From the NCBI GenBank assembly GCA_028823035.1, contig JAPKCI010000041.1:1-36063 (forward strand): DNA of 36,063 nucleotides, given 5' to 3'. Position 1 is the stretch's first letter, and each line of letters starts with the position of its first letter. The notes under the pieces are model-generated. The model was given only the letters and a program-made list of their open reading frames with translations. It had not been told where the DNA came from and searched no databases. Made by a program: the position numbers and the translations under genes. This document shows, piece by piece, positions 17,656 through 26,041 of the stretch. The DNA is from Rubripirellula sp. (GTDB lineage Bacteria; Planctomycetota; Planctomycetia; Pirellulales; Pirellulaceae).

Positions 17656-18419
17656 TGCAGACATCGACCAGCATCGCAGTCGACATTGGGAACTCCGCGA
17701 TCAAGTTGGCGTTGAAAACCGCTGATACTATCGACATTCAGTCAGTGCTGATCGAGGGCGACACATGGCCGGAAGCAGTTGTCCGTTGGGTGGGATCCAA
17801 GGCTGTCGAGCAAGACGTGGTTTGGCGAATCGCCAGTGTCCATGCCCAAGCCACTAAACAGCTGACTGACCATTTGAACACCATCGCACCGGCGGCAAAT
17901 GTTCACGTGGTAACGTGGCGTGACATCCCTATGAAACCTGAGGTCGACGAGCCTGACCGCTTGGGCATTGACCGTTTAATCACGGCATACGCCGCCAGCC
18001 TGCACTTTGAACCGCCACTGATTGTGGTGGATGCCGGTTCAGCCATCACAGTCGACTGGGTCGGCAGTGACCGACGATTCCATGGGGGGGCAATTTTGCC
18101 AGGTCTGAGTATGCAATTCGGTGTCCTAGCTGCTGGCACGGCCAGCCTGCCGCAAATCGATTGGACGAATTGTCAGCCTAAATTTCCCGCCAAAAACACA
18201 ACAGACGCGATTTTCAGCGGTGTGCTAATGGGAGCCACTGCGGGCATCGATCGCCTGATCATGCACTATTGCCAATGCGTGAAAGTGTCTCCTGAGGCAG
18301 TTCCGGTTGTCTTAACTGGTGGAAATGCTCCTGTTGTTTCTCCGCATCTCCGTCATAATCATGAGCGAATTGACAATTTGGTTTGCCGGGGGTTACTTCG
18401 CTTGCGAAGATCAAGGTAG
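17655..18419 (+). CDS. coaX: Type III pantothenate kinase
   Basis: A 254-residue CoaX enzyme that phosphorylates pantothenate, the first step of coenzyme A synthesis, in the cytoplasm. The ASKHA-fold motifs are present: AVDIGNSAIKLAL with Asp10, LGIDRLITAYAAS with the catalytic-type Asp106, VVDAGSAITVDWV with Asp126, GGAILPGLSMQ and the C-terminal VVLTGGNAP. Type III enzymes usually have DxGTA where this protein has DAGSA, a conservative change. The ATG at 17655 shares a base with the obg stop (TGATG); a GTG at 17652 is the alternative. Coupling to obg is notable but has no evident functional reason beyond shared growth-rate control. Confidence 0.92.
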   Translation: MQTSTSIAVDIGNSAIKLALKTADTIDIQSVLIEGDTWPEAVVRWVGSKAVEQDVVWRIASVHAQATKQLTDHLNTIAPAANVHVVTWRDIPMKPEVDEPDRLGIDRLITAYAASLHFEPPLIVVDAGSAITVDWVGSDRRFHGGAILPGLSMQFGVLAAGTASLPQIDWTNCQPKFPAKNTTDAIFSGVLMGATAGIDRLIMHYCQCVKVSPEAVPVVLTGGNAPVVSPHLRHNHERIDNLVCRGLLRLRRSR

Positions 18420-18561
18420 AAGAGTTCGCAACGAGACTAACACCATTACACCTCCGATTCACTGATCTGGCATGGAAATCCCCGAAGTCATGAGCACCGG
18501 GGGCCCAGTTACAGATCACTTTAAACGGTTCCTTTCCCACATAGCTACAGCGGTCTGAGTG

Positions 18562-20166
18562 ATGCCGGCCACCAAGATTTCCGAATTACTGCCTTTCCCT
18601 GAGGGCGTAAAAAAGCCGCACGCCTACCAGGTTTTCGGCATCGAGGACGGTGAACAGGATCTTGCAGTCATTAGCGGTAAGATCCGTGAAGTTGTCGGCA
18701 AGCTGAAGAGTGTCAAAGAAACCACCGATCCTAAATTGTGGAGCAAGGCAGCCAAACTGGCCCAGCAAGCACGGCTGACACTTGCGAATCCCGAAGCGAA
18801 AGCCAAACTTGACGCCAGATTCGGGATCATATTAGACGAACCGCCAGTCTCTCTGGGTATTGATCCACTGGCAGGTGTGTTACCCGCATCCGACCCACTT
18901 GCAGGCATCCTGCCGGACGCTGATCCGTTGTCAGGGACCGACCCTCTTGCAGGCATTCTGCCAGTCGCCGACCCGGTCAGTGCGAGCCCATCAAACGCTG
19001 ATATGACGGCAGCTCAAGCCAAGCCACCACTCATTCCTCAAGTGGCTGAACCGAAGGCAATGCCAGCTGGAGTATTTGGAACACCGACTAACCCAACCTC
19101 CTCACCCGTCATGGAAGAGGCCGGAGGAGCGATTCCCATCGTCGTGCCTGCTAACGGACCGGGAACATTCAAAGGTTCGCAGGCAAATAACCGACGCCCG
19201 AAGCCCATCCTTGGTCTGCTGATGTTCACAACCTTTGCGGTCGGGATGCTGGCGCTCATCGGAGGACTTGGTTACTTTCTGTTCGGCGGCGGTGAACTTT
19301 CAATCACACAAACAGACGACGGACTCACCGTTTCGACAAACCCGCGGGATAATAACTCCACGGACGAGACTCAATCCAAAGGCACCAAAGGTCGAGCCGT
19401 TCCACAGCCACTGGATCCTGTGATGGGGACCCTTGGTCCCAGTACTAAGAAAATGGGCAATTCAAAAAAGAACAGTGGGCTGGGGAAACAAATTGCCAAC
19501 TCGGAAAAGGAGAAAGACCCAGACCCCAAGCCAGACCCAATGATGGAAAAGCCTGAACCTGATCCACCGATCACCCCACCCAAGCCGCCAGCGGTTCCAA
19601 AGGATCCTCCGGTAACCGCTGAGATGATTGCCGAGGCAGATAAACAATTGACCGCTGTCGGCGTGCTCATTAAATCTGCTCAATGGGACAAGATGAAACC
19701 GGCAGCAGAAAAAGTTTCAGACTTACCCATGAATGACGAACAGAAAGCGCAAGCCGAAGCTTTATACGAGCTTGCGGATCTGGCGACCTTTTATCGAGGT
19801 GGCATTGAAAAGGCGGTGAAGGACATTTCGGTCGGCAATGACTTTGAGGTAACGAAGGATCTTCGAGTGATTGTTGTCGAGAAGGGAGATGACTTCATCG
19901 CGATTCAATTCAACGCCAGAAAGAAGACGTATAAGTTTGATGAAATGCCGTTTTCATTGGCACACAAGCTTGCCTCCTTCACCATCCCCGATTCGCCGAC
20001 TGGCCTAGCCGCCAAGTCGGTCTATCAAGCGATCAGCCCTGAGTCCAACGAGGAAACACGCAAAGAATCTTTGGAGTGGTTGAACGGCATGGGTGGAGGT
20101 GTCGAGGGCGCAGACCCGAAAAGAATCGTTGACTCACTGCAGACGATGTTCGCCGAGGGCGCATAG
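18562..20166 (+). CDS. J-like domain, repeat and membrane protein of unknown function
   Basis: A 534-residue protein. Residues about 18-90 (PHAYQVFGIEDGEQDLAVIS... to LANPEAKAKLDARFGI) resemble the short J-like module that precedes membrane segments in many planctomycete proteins; the DnaJ HPD tripeptide is absent. Residues 101-137 consist of four to five copies of DPLAGILPxA. One transmembrane segment lies around 215-240 (ILGLLMFTTFAVGMLALIGG). It is followed by a Pro/Lys/Asp-rich linker (KDPDPKPDPMMEKPEPDPP) and a C-terminal alpha-helical domain from about 350. The inferred topology is a cytoplasmic N-terminus with the larger part outside. The GTG at 18559 would add one residue. It lies 142 bases behind coaX. 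Confidence 0.75.
   Translation: MPATKISELLPFPEGVKKPHAYQVFGIEDGEQDLAVISGKIREVVGKLKSVKETTDPKLWSKAAKLAQQARLTLANPEAKAKLDARFGIILDEPPVSLGIDPLAGVLPASDPLAGILPDADPLSGTDPLAGILPVADPVSASPSNADMTAAQAKPPLIPQVAEPKAMPAGVFGTPTNPTSSPVMEEAGGAIPIVVPANGPGTFKGSQANNRRPKPILGLLMFTTFAVGMLALIGGLGYFLFGGGELSITQTDDGLTVSTNPRDNNSTDETQSKGTKGRAVPQPLDPVMGTLGPSTKKMGNSKKNSGLGKQIANSEKEKDPDPKPDPMMEKPEPDPPITPPKPPAVPKDPPVTAEMIAEADKQLTAVGVLIKSAQWDKMKPAAEKVSDLPMNDEQKAQAEALYELADLATFYRGGIEKAVKDISVGNDFEVTKDLRVIVVEKGDDFIAIQFNARKKTYKFDEMPFSLAHKLASFTIPDSPTGLAAKSVYQAISPESNEETRKESLEWLNGMGGGVEGADPKRIVDSLQTMFAEGA
18862..18972 (+). repeat. In-frame DPLAGILPxA peptide repeat
   Basis: Codons 101-137 of the J-like membrane protein encode imperfect 10-residue units of the form DPLAGILPxA, including one shortened copy DPLSGT. 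DNA copies differ at many third positions (gatccactg, gacccactt, gaccctctt), so the repeat is old or selected at protein level, not a recent slippage product. It probably forms a flexible spacer. Confidence 0.8.
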
Positions 20167-20238
20167 CATTGTTGCTGAAAATCACCTAGGCTTGCCGTAA
20201 ACGCTCGTCCTGCAGGTTGAGGTTACAGGTACACTTCG

Positions 20239-21399
20239 ATGTCCTTGCTTAAGCATTCCATCACTGTGCTCCAGAAATTGGTGAGCCACCCATCGGTAAG
20301 TTCCACCAGCAACGCGGCAGTATCGGAAACGGCTGGTGAAGCTTTAGCAGACCTTGGATTTGAAATCGAGCGGACAACCTATCTTGATCCTCACGGCGTC
20401 ACCAAAGTCAACCTCGTAGCCCGACGTCTACCAAAGGCGAGTGATTTCAAGGAAGAGAGCGGTCTGGCCTACTTCTGTCACACCGATGTTGTTCCGGCGG
20501 ATGAATGGATCGGTCCTGGTGGGGACCCATTTTGCGGCGTGATTCTGAATGATCGCATCTATGGTCGTGGATCATGTGACATGAAAGGCTCACTGGTCGC
20601 AATGCTGTCCGCAGTCTCACGATTACCCCAAAACCAGCAACGGGCTCCACTGTGGGTTGTCTGCACTGCTGACGAAGAAGTCGGTTTTCTGGGAGCGAAG
20701 GATCTGGTCCGAAACTCGGCAGAATACCGCAATATCGTTCAGGCCCAACCCCTCGCAATCATTGGCGAACCAACTCGATTGTCGGTAGTGCACGCACATA
20801 AAGGCATTGTCGGAATGCGAATCACAAGCCGGGGACGTGCCGCCCACAGCAGCACGACCGACGGCATCAATGCCAACGAAGCCATGGTGCCCATGCTGCA
20901 AACTTTGCTTGACATCCACCGGCAAACCCAGCAGTCAGAAAAACATCACGACGATCGCTTTGATCCGCCAGTGTTGTCCTGGAACTTTGGTGTAAGCGAC
21001 AGTTGCAAAGCCGTCAATATTACGCCCGCAAAATCTGTCGCTTGGGTATCACTGCGCCCCATGCCCAACATCGATGGCAGGGACTTCATGGACCTTGTCG
21101 CCGAGCGAGCGAAATCGTTGGGACTTGAATACGAAGTATGCGAGGGCGGCTCGCCCTTCTGGATTGACCCGAGTGCTTCCTGCATTCGTGACATGTGTAC
21201 CATCGCAGCAGGGCAGCCCAAAACTGTTTGTTACGGTACTGATGGCGGTGAGTTCAGCGAACTCAAGCATCGAGTCGTTTGCGGCCCCGGCGACATCGTC
21301 CAAGCACACACCGCTGACGAATGGCTTGAGATCGACCAACTTGAGAAGGGCATCGACCTTTACGAAAAAGCCATCCGCTTCTGGTGTGGAAGTTCGTAA
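20239..21399 (+). CDS. M20 family deacylase, ArgE/DapE-like
   Basis: A 386-residue zinc-dependent amidohydrolase of family M20. First metal motif YFCHTDVVPADEW (His81, Asp83), second metal motif GRGSCDMKG (Asp114), general base in CTADEEVGFLG (Glu146/147), and an IGEPTRLSVVHAHKGIVG lid-domain entry followed by GRAAHSS, where the dimerisation-domain His is usually found. Candidate substrates are N-acetylornithine (arginine synthesis) or N-succinyl-diaminopimelate (lysine and peptidoglycan synthesis); motif GRGSCDMKG leans to the ArgE side, but no other arg or dap gene is nearby to decide. It converges with the regulator gene after 27 bases. Confidence 0.85.
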   Translation: MSLLKHSITVLQKLVSHPSVSSTSNAAVSETAGEALADLGFEIERTTYLDPHGVTKVNLVARRLPKASDFKEESGLAYFCHTDVVPADEWIGPGGDPFCGVILNDRIYGRGSCDMKGSLVAMLSAVSRLPQNQQRAPLWVVCTADEEVGFLGAKDLVRNSAEYRNIVQAQPLAIIGEPTRLSVVHAHKGIVGMRITSRGRAAHSSTTDGINANEAMVPMLQTLLDIHRQTQQSEKHHDDRFDPPVLSWNFGVSDSCKAVNITPAKSVAWVSLRPMPNIDGRDFMDLVAERAKSLGLEYEVCEGGSPFWIDPSASCIRDMCTIAAGQPKTVCYGTDGGEFSELKHRVVCGPGDIVQAHTADEWLEIDQLEKGIDLYEKAIRFWCGSS

Positions 21400-21426
21400 C
21401 GGCAGAACGAAAACGGACGACACGAG

Positions 21427-23421
21427 TCATTCCTCCGGACGATCTGCATCATCCGCTGCGTTCATTTCCAATTGACGCATTTTGCGATACAGGTTGGATC
21501 GATGAAGACCTAAATGCTCCGCCGCATCGGTCATATTGCCAGAACAGATATCGATAGCCCGATCGATGTGCTCAACCTGAAATTGTTTGGTTGCTTCATT
21601 CAAATTGCCACTGATGAATGACTGGCCTCCGGCAGGTTTTCGCAGGCTGGCGGTCAGCATCAAATCCTCAGTCTCTATTTGTTCTTCGCTACAAAGGTAG
21701 GCAACCCGCTCAATAGTATTTCTCAGTTCCCGAATATTGCCGGGCCATGGATGCGTTTGCAGGGCTTGGCGAGCACTCCGCTGAAAAACCGGTACCGTTC
21801 GACCAATCTGGTAACAAAACTGCTCTAGAAAATGGTTCGCCAACAACAGGATGTCGTCACCCCGTTGGGCCAGCGGTGGCAACCAAAGATTGACGACATT
21901 GAGACGGAAATACAGATCCTCCCGAAAGCGTTTCTCAACGATCATTTCTTCGAGTGGTTGATTCGTTGCAGCGATCACGCGGACGTCAACCGGAATCGTT
22001 TGGGATCCACCCACACGAACGACGACCTTTTCCTCGAGAACACGGAGCAGCTTTGCTTGCCCCCCGGGGCTCATATCGCCCACTTCATCGAGAAACAGGG
22101 TGCCGCCGTTGGCCAACTCAAATTTCCCGGCCCGTGTTTGATTCGCATCCGTGAACGCACCCTTTTCATGACCAAACAGCTCACTTTCCAGCAGTGATTC
22201 GACGAGAGCGGCGCAATTCACTGCAATGAAGGGTGCGTTGCGGCGGCCGCTCTCAAAATGGATGTGTCGAGCGAGCACTTCCTTGCCGGTACCATTTTTC
22301 CCCAACACCAGAACCGTCAAATCTGTCCTGGCTACTTTCTCTGAACTCAGCCTGATCTTGGTAATGCTCGGATGCTCACCAATCAACGGGCTCGCCGAAG
22401 CTGCATCTTCCACCAGTCGATCACAGGTCTCAGATAACTTTTTACGCGTCTTGAGAGACTGGATTGCCACAGCCGCATGAGTCGCCAGATCGCTTAGCAC
22501 CGTTGCATCGCAAGCTTCAAAGCCAAGACCAGTGTGGTTGATTGCCTCGAAAACCCCTATCAATTCATTACGTCGACCCTGCATGGGAACCGCGACCAGT
22601 GACCGAGTCTGGAACTCCAAAGACTGATCCACCTTGCGGTTGACCCGGGACTCGTCATCACTACCGCCGTTCCATATTTTGGATTCACGAGAGCCGAGGA
22701 CTTCTCCCACCACTCCGACGCTATCGTCAACTTCCAAAGCCCCGCCTTCAACACCAAGGGCAGGGCGGCCAATCAGTTTTTTGCGGCGTTTGTCCCAGAG
22801 AAAAATGCTGGCTCGCTCACAATTCAGCAACTCCGTAGCGGTGTCAGCGATGCCGTGCAGCAGAGCCACATCATCTTCCAGTCGTTGCCATTGGGCAGCG
22901 GCATCCATGACTGCCTGCAACTGGTCGATACGGCGTATTCGACGCTCACGACGATCGATGCTTTGCAACGCAGACCCAATCAGTTCGGCAGCCCGTTGAA
23001 ATCGCTGCAGAGACTGACTGGCTTCCTCGGATGCAGCCTTGTTGGTTTGCACCAGTAAAGCGGCAACCATGGGTGCGGACGCCGATAATCCCGCCAGCGG
23101 AGGATGATTGGCGTCCCCCTCGCTGACCAGTGGAGTCACACACCAACCCTTAGCAATCCTCGTCGATCCAAGATCGAGTGCTTCACCGATCAAAAGTTCG
23201 GGAATCTCTACACTCTCACCAACCCAGATTTCGCGATTCCACTGGCCAAGGCTTTGACTCACGAGCCCTCCTGTCGTCTCCCCAAGGAACTGAAGTAACT
23301 CAGGAAAAATCGATTCGAGAAATTCTGTGCGACAAATATCCTTTTTCAGGGACTTTGACACCTCAACAACGAGGCGAATCTCTGTGTTTTCTGTATTACG
23401 GGGCTGGGTGCGGTCTTTCAA
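21427..23421 (-). CDS. GAF-AAA+-Fis transcriptional regulator (sigma-54 activator type)
   Basis: A 664-residue regulator. A weakly conserved N-terminal sensory region (1-165) is followed by a GAF domain (about 175-325), an AAA+ domain (about 340-590) and a Fis-type HTH (about 615-650, MTDAAEHLGLHRSNLYRKMRQL). The AAA+ core has Walker A GKNGTGKE (374-381), Walker B GTLFLDEVGD (440-449), an arginine-finger region RFREDLYFRLNV and PWPGNIREL. The sigma-54 contact loop, usually GAFTGA, is GAFTDA (421-426). By family it should use ATP hydrolysis to open promoters held by sigma-54 holoenzyme, with a small ligand read by the GAF domain. Target genes are unknown. It lies divergently upstream of fabI, about 190 bases apart. 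Confidence 0.9.
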   Translation of the reverse strand: MKDRTQPRNTENTEIRLVVEVSKSLKKDICRTEFLESIFPELLQFLGETTGGLVSQSLGQWNREIWVGESVEIPELLIGEALDLGSTRIAKGWCVTPLVSEGDANHPPLAGLSASAPMVAALLVQTNKAASEEASQSLQRFQRAAELIGSALQSIDRRERRIRRIDQLQAVMDAAAQWQRLEDDVALLHGIADTATELLNCERASIFLWDKRRKKLIGRPALGVEGGALEVDDSVGVVGEVLGSRESKIWNGGSDDESRVNRKVDQSLEFQTRSLVAVPMQGRRNELIGVFEAINHTGLGFEACDATVLSDLATHAAVAIQSLKTRKKLSETCDRLVEDAASASPLIGEHPSITKIRLSSEKVARTDLTVLVLGKNGTGKEVLARHIHFESGRRNAPFIAVNCAALVESLLESELFGHEKGAFTDANQTRAGKFELANGGTLFLDEVGDMSPGGQAKLLRVLEEKVVVRVGGSQTIPVDVRVIAATNQPLEEMIVEKRFREDLYFRLNVVNLWLPPLAQRGDDILLLANHFLEQFCYQIGRTVPVFQRSARQALQTHPWPGNIRELRNTIERVAYLCSEEQIETEDLMLTASLRKPAGGQSFISGNLNEATKQFQVEHIDRAIDICSGNMTDAAEHLGLHRSNLYRKMRQLEMNAADDADRPEE

Positions 23422-23609
23422 CGGATCACTCAGGCAGGAAAATAGGGAATATGTCAGCTGAGGCAGGCAAAACCTCTGGTCCGGAAATTCATTTTGTCAT
23501 CTGTTAGGCAAATAGACGACTCTAAGGGATTGGCGGTATCCTGTGCGTTGGATCGCCCGTCGCCCCAAAGAGTGCGGCGGTACATTTCGCCAAGCAGGAA
23601 TCGTTCGAT

Positions 23610-24428
23610 ATGCAGTTCAATGGGAAAAAAGGGCTTATTCTAGGTGTGGCCAATGATCATTCGATCGCCTGGGCAATTGCAAAGCAAATCATGGAAGCCG
23701 GGGGTGAATGTGGGTTTACTCATCTTCCAGACCGTGAGGATGACGAACGGCAACGTAATCGTCGACGGGTGTCGCAATTGACTGACAAATACGAAAACGC
23801 CAAATTTCTGATCCCCATGGATGCACAGAAGGACGGGGATATCCAGAGCGTATTTGAACATACCGCCGAGCAGTTCGGGAAAATAGACTTCCTGCTACAC
23901 TCGATTGCCTTTGCAGATCGGAATGATCTAGCCCGCGATACGGTGTTCACCAGTCGCGATGGCTTTAAATTGGCAATGGATGTCAGCGTCTACACGCTGA
24001 TCGCCTGCACTGCAGCGGCCAAACCGATCATGAATCCCGGAGGCTCCATCGCCACCATGACCTACTTTGGTGGTGAAAAGTGTGTTCCCGGCTACAACGT
24101 GATGGGAATCTGCAAGGCAGCTCTGGAAGCAACTGTCCGCTATTTGGCTCATGACATGGGACCTCAGGGCGTCAGAGTCAACGCCCTCTCAGCCGGCCCA
24201 ATTCGCACTTTGGCGGGCCGGGCAGCAGGCGTCGAAGAAATGTTAACGTTGTATGAGCACATGGCACCACTGGGTCGCAATGTCAGCCATGAAGAAGTGG
24301 GCCGCACTGGGGCGTTCTTGCTCAGCGGTAATAGTGAAGGTGTTTCCGGCGAAATCCTGCACGTTGATGGCGGCTACCACGCCATGGGCAGCCCCGGTCG
24401 ACTGTTGGACAAAATGAAAAACGATTGA
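23610..24428 (+). CDS. fabI: Enoyl-[acyl-carrier-protein] reductase
   Basis: A 272-residue NAD(P)H-dependent enoyl-ACP reductase that completes each cycle of type II fatty acid elongation. The SDR-like cofactor site is GLILGVANDHSIAWAIAKQI (8-27). Catalytic residues are Tyr152 (MTYFGG), Tyr162 (PGYNVMG) and Lys169 (GICKAALE), spaced as in E. coli FabI (Tyr146, Tyr156, Lys163). HSIAFADRNDL (97-107) resembles Bacillus and Staphylococcus FabI and has Ala where E. coli has Gly93. The C-terminal SGEILHVDGGYHAMG is also typical. The ATG at 23610 is well placed by family length. The gene begins a co-directional run with the redoxin, prenyltransferase-fold and ABC genes. Confidence 0.95.
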   Translation: MQFNGKKGLILGVANDHSIAWAIAKQIMEAGGECGFTHLPDREDDERQRNRRRVSQLTDKYENAKFLIPMDAQKDGDIQSVFEHTAEQFGKIDFLLHSIAFADRNDLARDTVFTSRDGFKLAMDVSVYTLIACTAAAKPIMNPGGSIATMTYFGGEKCVPGYNVMGICKAALEATVRYLAHDMGPQGVRVNALSAGPIRTLAGRAAGVEEMLTLYEHMAPLGRNVSHEEVGRTGAFLLSGNSEGVSGEILHVDGGYHAMGSPGRLLDKMKND

Positions 24429-24518
24429 ACGAATCGTTGATCCAGCAACTGCATGTTTCCCTAATTTCTCCCTCCGATGGGACTGCTCAATCCTCTCTAC
24501 CCTGCAAAGGAATCATCC

Positions 24519-25112
24519 ATGGTTCGTACCGCCAGCACCATGCTACCGTTGGGTACCCAGGCACCTCCGTTTTCCCTGCCTGACACAGACAGCAACACAG
24601 TGCAATTGTCTGACTTCTCTGGCAGCAAAGCCTTGCTTGTGATTTTCATGTGCAATCACTGCCCCTACGTCAAGCATGTCGCCGAGCAACTGAAGTCACT
24701 TACAGACGACTACATGACACGCGGTTTGGTAGTTGCAGCCATCAGCAGCAATGATGCCGACAAATACCCGGATGACTCGCTGGAGGCGATGGCCACTGAA
24801 AAAGCAGACCGCGGTTATCAGTTCACTTATCTCTACGACGAGTCGCAGCAAGTCGCTCAAGCTTATGCTGCCGCCTGCACGCCTGACTTTTATCTTTTCG
24901 ATAGCGACCAAAGATTGGTCTATCGTGGCCAACTCGACTCCAGCCGACCCAAAAGCGATACGCCCGTGACTGGTAAGGACCTGCGAGCGGCGATTGATGC
25001 CGTCCTGGAAGGTCAATCGCCCGCAGACCAGCAAACGCCCTCCATTGGCTGCAACATCAAATGGAAAGAGGGCAACGAGCCACAGTACTTTAATCCACAA
25101 GGGATCGCGTGA
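24519..25112 (+). CDS. Thioredoxin-fold redoxin (AhpC/TSA-like)
   Basis: A 197-residue cytoplasmic thiol protein of the AhpC/TSA-redoxin superfamily. It opens LPLGTQAPPFSLPDTD, as these proteins do, and has the active site VIFMCNHCPYVKHV with Cys45 and Cys48, followed by VVAAISSNDADKYPDDS, the cis-Pro-type loop CTPDFYLFD and a C-terminal SIGCNIKWKEGNEP. Likely a thiol peroxidase or disulfide reductase; the partner is unknown. The ATG at 24519 has an AAAGGAA Shine-Dalgarno-like sequence about eight bases upstream, one of the better sites in this window; an ATG at 24477 would add 14 residues. Its stop codon overlaps the GTG start of the next gene (GTGA). Confidence 0.9.
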   Translation: MVRTASTMLPLGTQAPPFSLPDTDSNTVQLSDFSGSKALLVIFMCNHCPYVKHVAEQLKSLTDDYMTRGLVVAAISSNDADKYPDDSLEAMATEKADRGYQFTYLYDESQQVAQAYAAACTPDFYLFDSDQRLVYRGQLDSSRPKSDTPVTGKDLRAAIDAVLEGQSPADQQTPSIGCNIKWKEGNEPQYFNPQGIA

Positions 25113-26041
25113 GCGGCCCCTACCTTCAGGAATTGACCCTGCAACTGGCAATCGGTGCATCCCAACTCGATTCGTCCTTGCGAACCCGGCACGCTCAATG
25201 GCTGACCGAGCAACAACGCCAAGACGGTGGATTCGCCGGACGTGAAGGTGAGAGTGATCCCTATTACACGGCCTTTGCATTGCGGGCGCTATGGATTCTC
25301 GATGCCCTCGATGCAGAGATTGGCGGAAAAGCTGCTGTCTTTCTGAGACAAAGATTGACCCGCAAAGAATCGATCATCGATCTGATTTCCCTGATCTTTG
25401 CATCGGCAATCGTCGAATTGGCAGTCGGTGAAGTTGTCATTCCCGACGAGGACAACAACTGGCGCCAAAACGTTTCCAGTCTTCTTGGCACCCTGCGTAC
25501 TGACGATGGTGGTTTTGCAAAAACTCCTGAGGGAAGGGCTGGCAGCACGTACCAGACCTTTCTGTCGATACTGTGCTATCAGTTGATTGAAATTCCGGTC
25601 CCCGATATCGATCGTGTCGAGACGTTTCTCGATTCACAGCTGCAAGCAGAAGGAGGTTATCTCGAGATTCGTGCTGCCAAGAGACCCGGCGTCAATCCAA
25701 CCGCGGCTGCAATTGGAAGCTTGAAGGCGCTTGGCAAGCTGGATCCAGCCACCCAGACCAACACCGCCGCTTTCCTGTCTGAAATGCAGTCCGATGAGGG
25801 TGGCTTTACAGCCAACACCCGCATCCCGTTTGCGGATTTACTTAGTTCTTTCACCGGGCTTTTGACTTTGGCCGATCTCGATTCGGTCTCTGAGGTGAAC
25901 ACCGAGGCAATCAGGCGATATGCTTTATCCATGCAATCACCGGAGGGTGGATTCGTCGGCTTCACGCTCGACCAGACAGCCGACGTTGAATACTCTTTTT
26001 ATGGTCTCGCAACGCTCGCTCTTTGTCAGTTATGCAGATGA
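25109..26041 (+). CDS. Prenyltransferase/squalene-cyclase-fold repeat protein
   Basis: A 310-residue alpha-alpha barrel protein related to the beta subunits of protein prenyltransferases. Five repeat cores are visible: DGGFAGREGESDPYYTAFALRAL (39-61), DDGGFAKTPEGRAGSTYQTFLSI, EGGYLEIRAAKRPGVNPTAAAI, DEGGFTANTRIPFADLLSSFTGL and EGGFVGFTLDQTADVEYSFYGLA. The Asp-Cys-His zinc site of true farnesyl- and geranylgeranyl-transferases is not present; the only histidine is His28, near the N-terminus. A polyprenyl-diphosphate or terpenoid role is therefore possible but unproven. It starts at GTG 25109 overlapping the redoxin stop, and its own stop overlaps the ABC gene start, which points to translation as one unit. 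Confidence 0.85.
   Translation: MSGPYLQELTLQLAIGASQLDSSLRTRHAQWLTEQQRQDGGFAGREGESDPYYTAFALRALWILDALDAEIGGKAAVFLRQRLTRKESIIDLISLIFASAIVELAVGEVVIPDEDNNWRQNVSSLLGTLRTDDGGFAKTPEGRAGSTYQTFLSILCYQLIEIPVPDIDRVETFLDSQLQAEGGYLEIRAAKRPGVNPTAAAIGSLKALGKLDPATQTNTAAFLSEMQSDEGGFTANTRIPFADLLSSFTGLLTLADLDSVSEVNTEAIRRYALSMQSPEGGFVGFTLDQTADVEYSFYGLATLALCQLCR

Noticed and set aside
23886-23931. FabI Ala in place of E. coli Gly93 as a triclosan-resistance sign
   Set aside because: Ala at this place is normal in Bacillus- and Staphylococcus-type FabI, so it says nothing about resistance.
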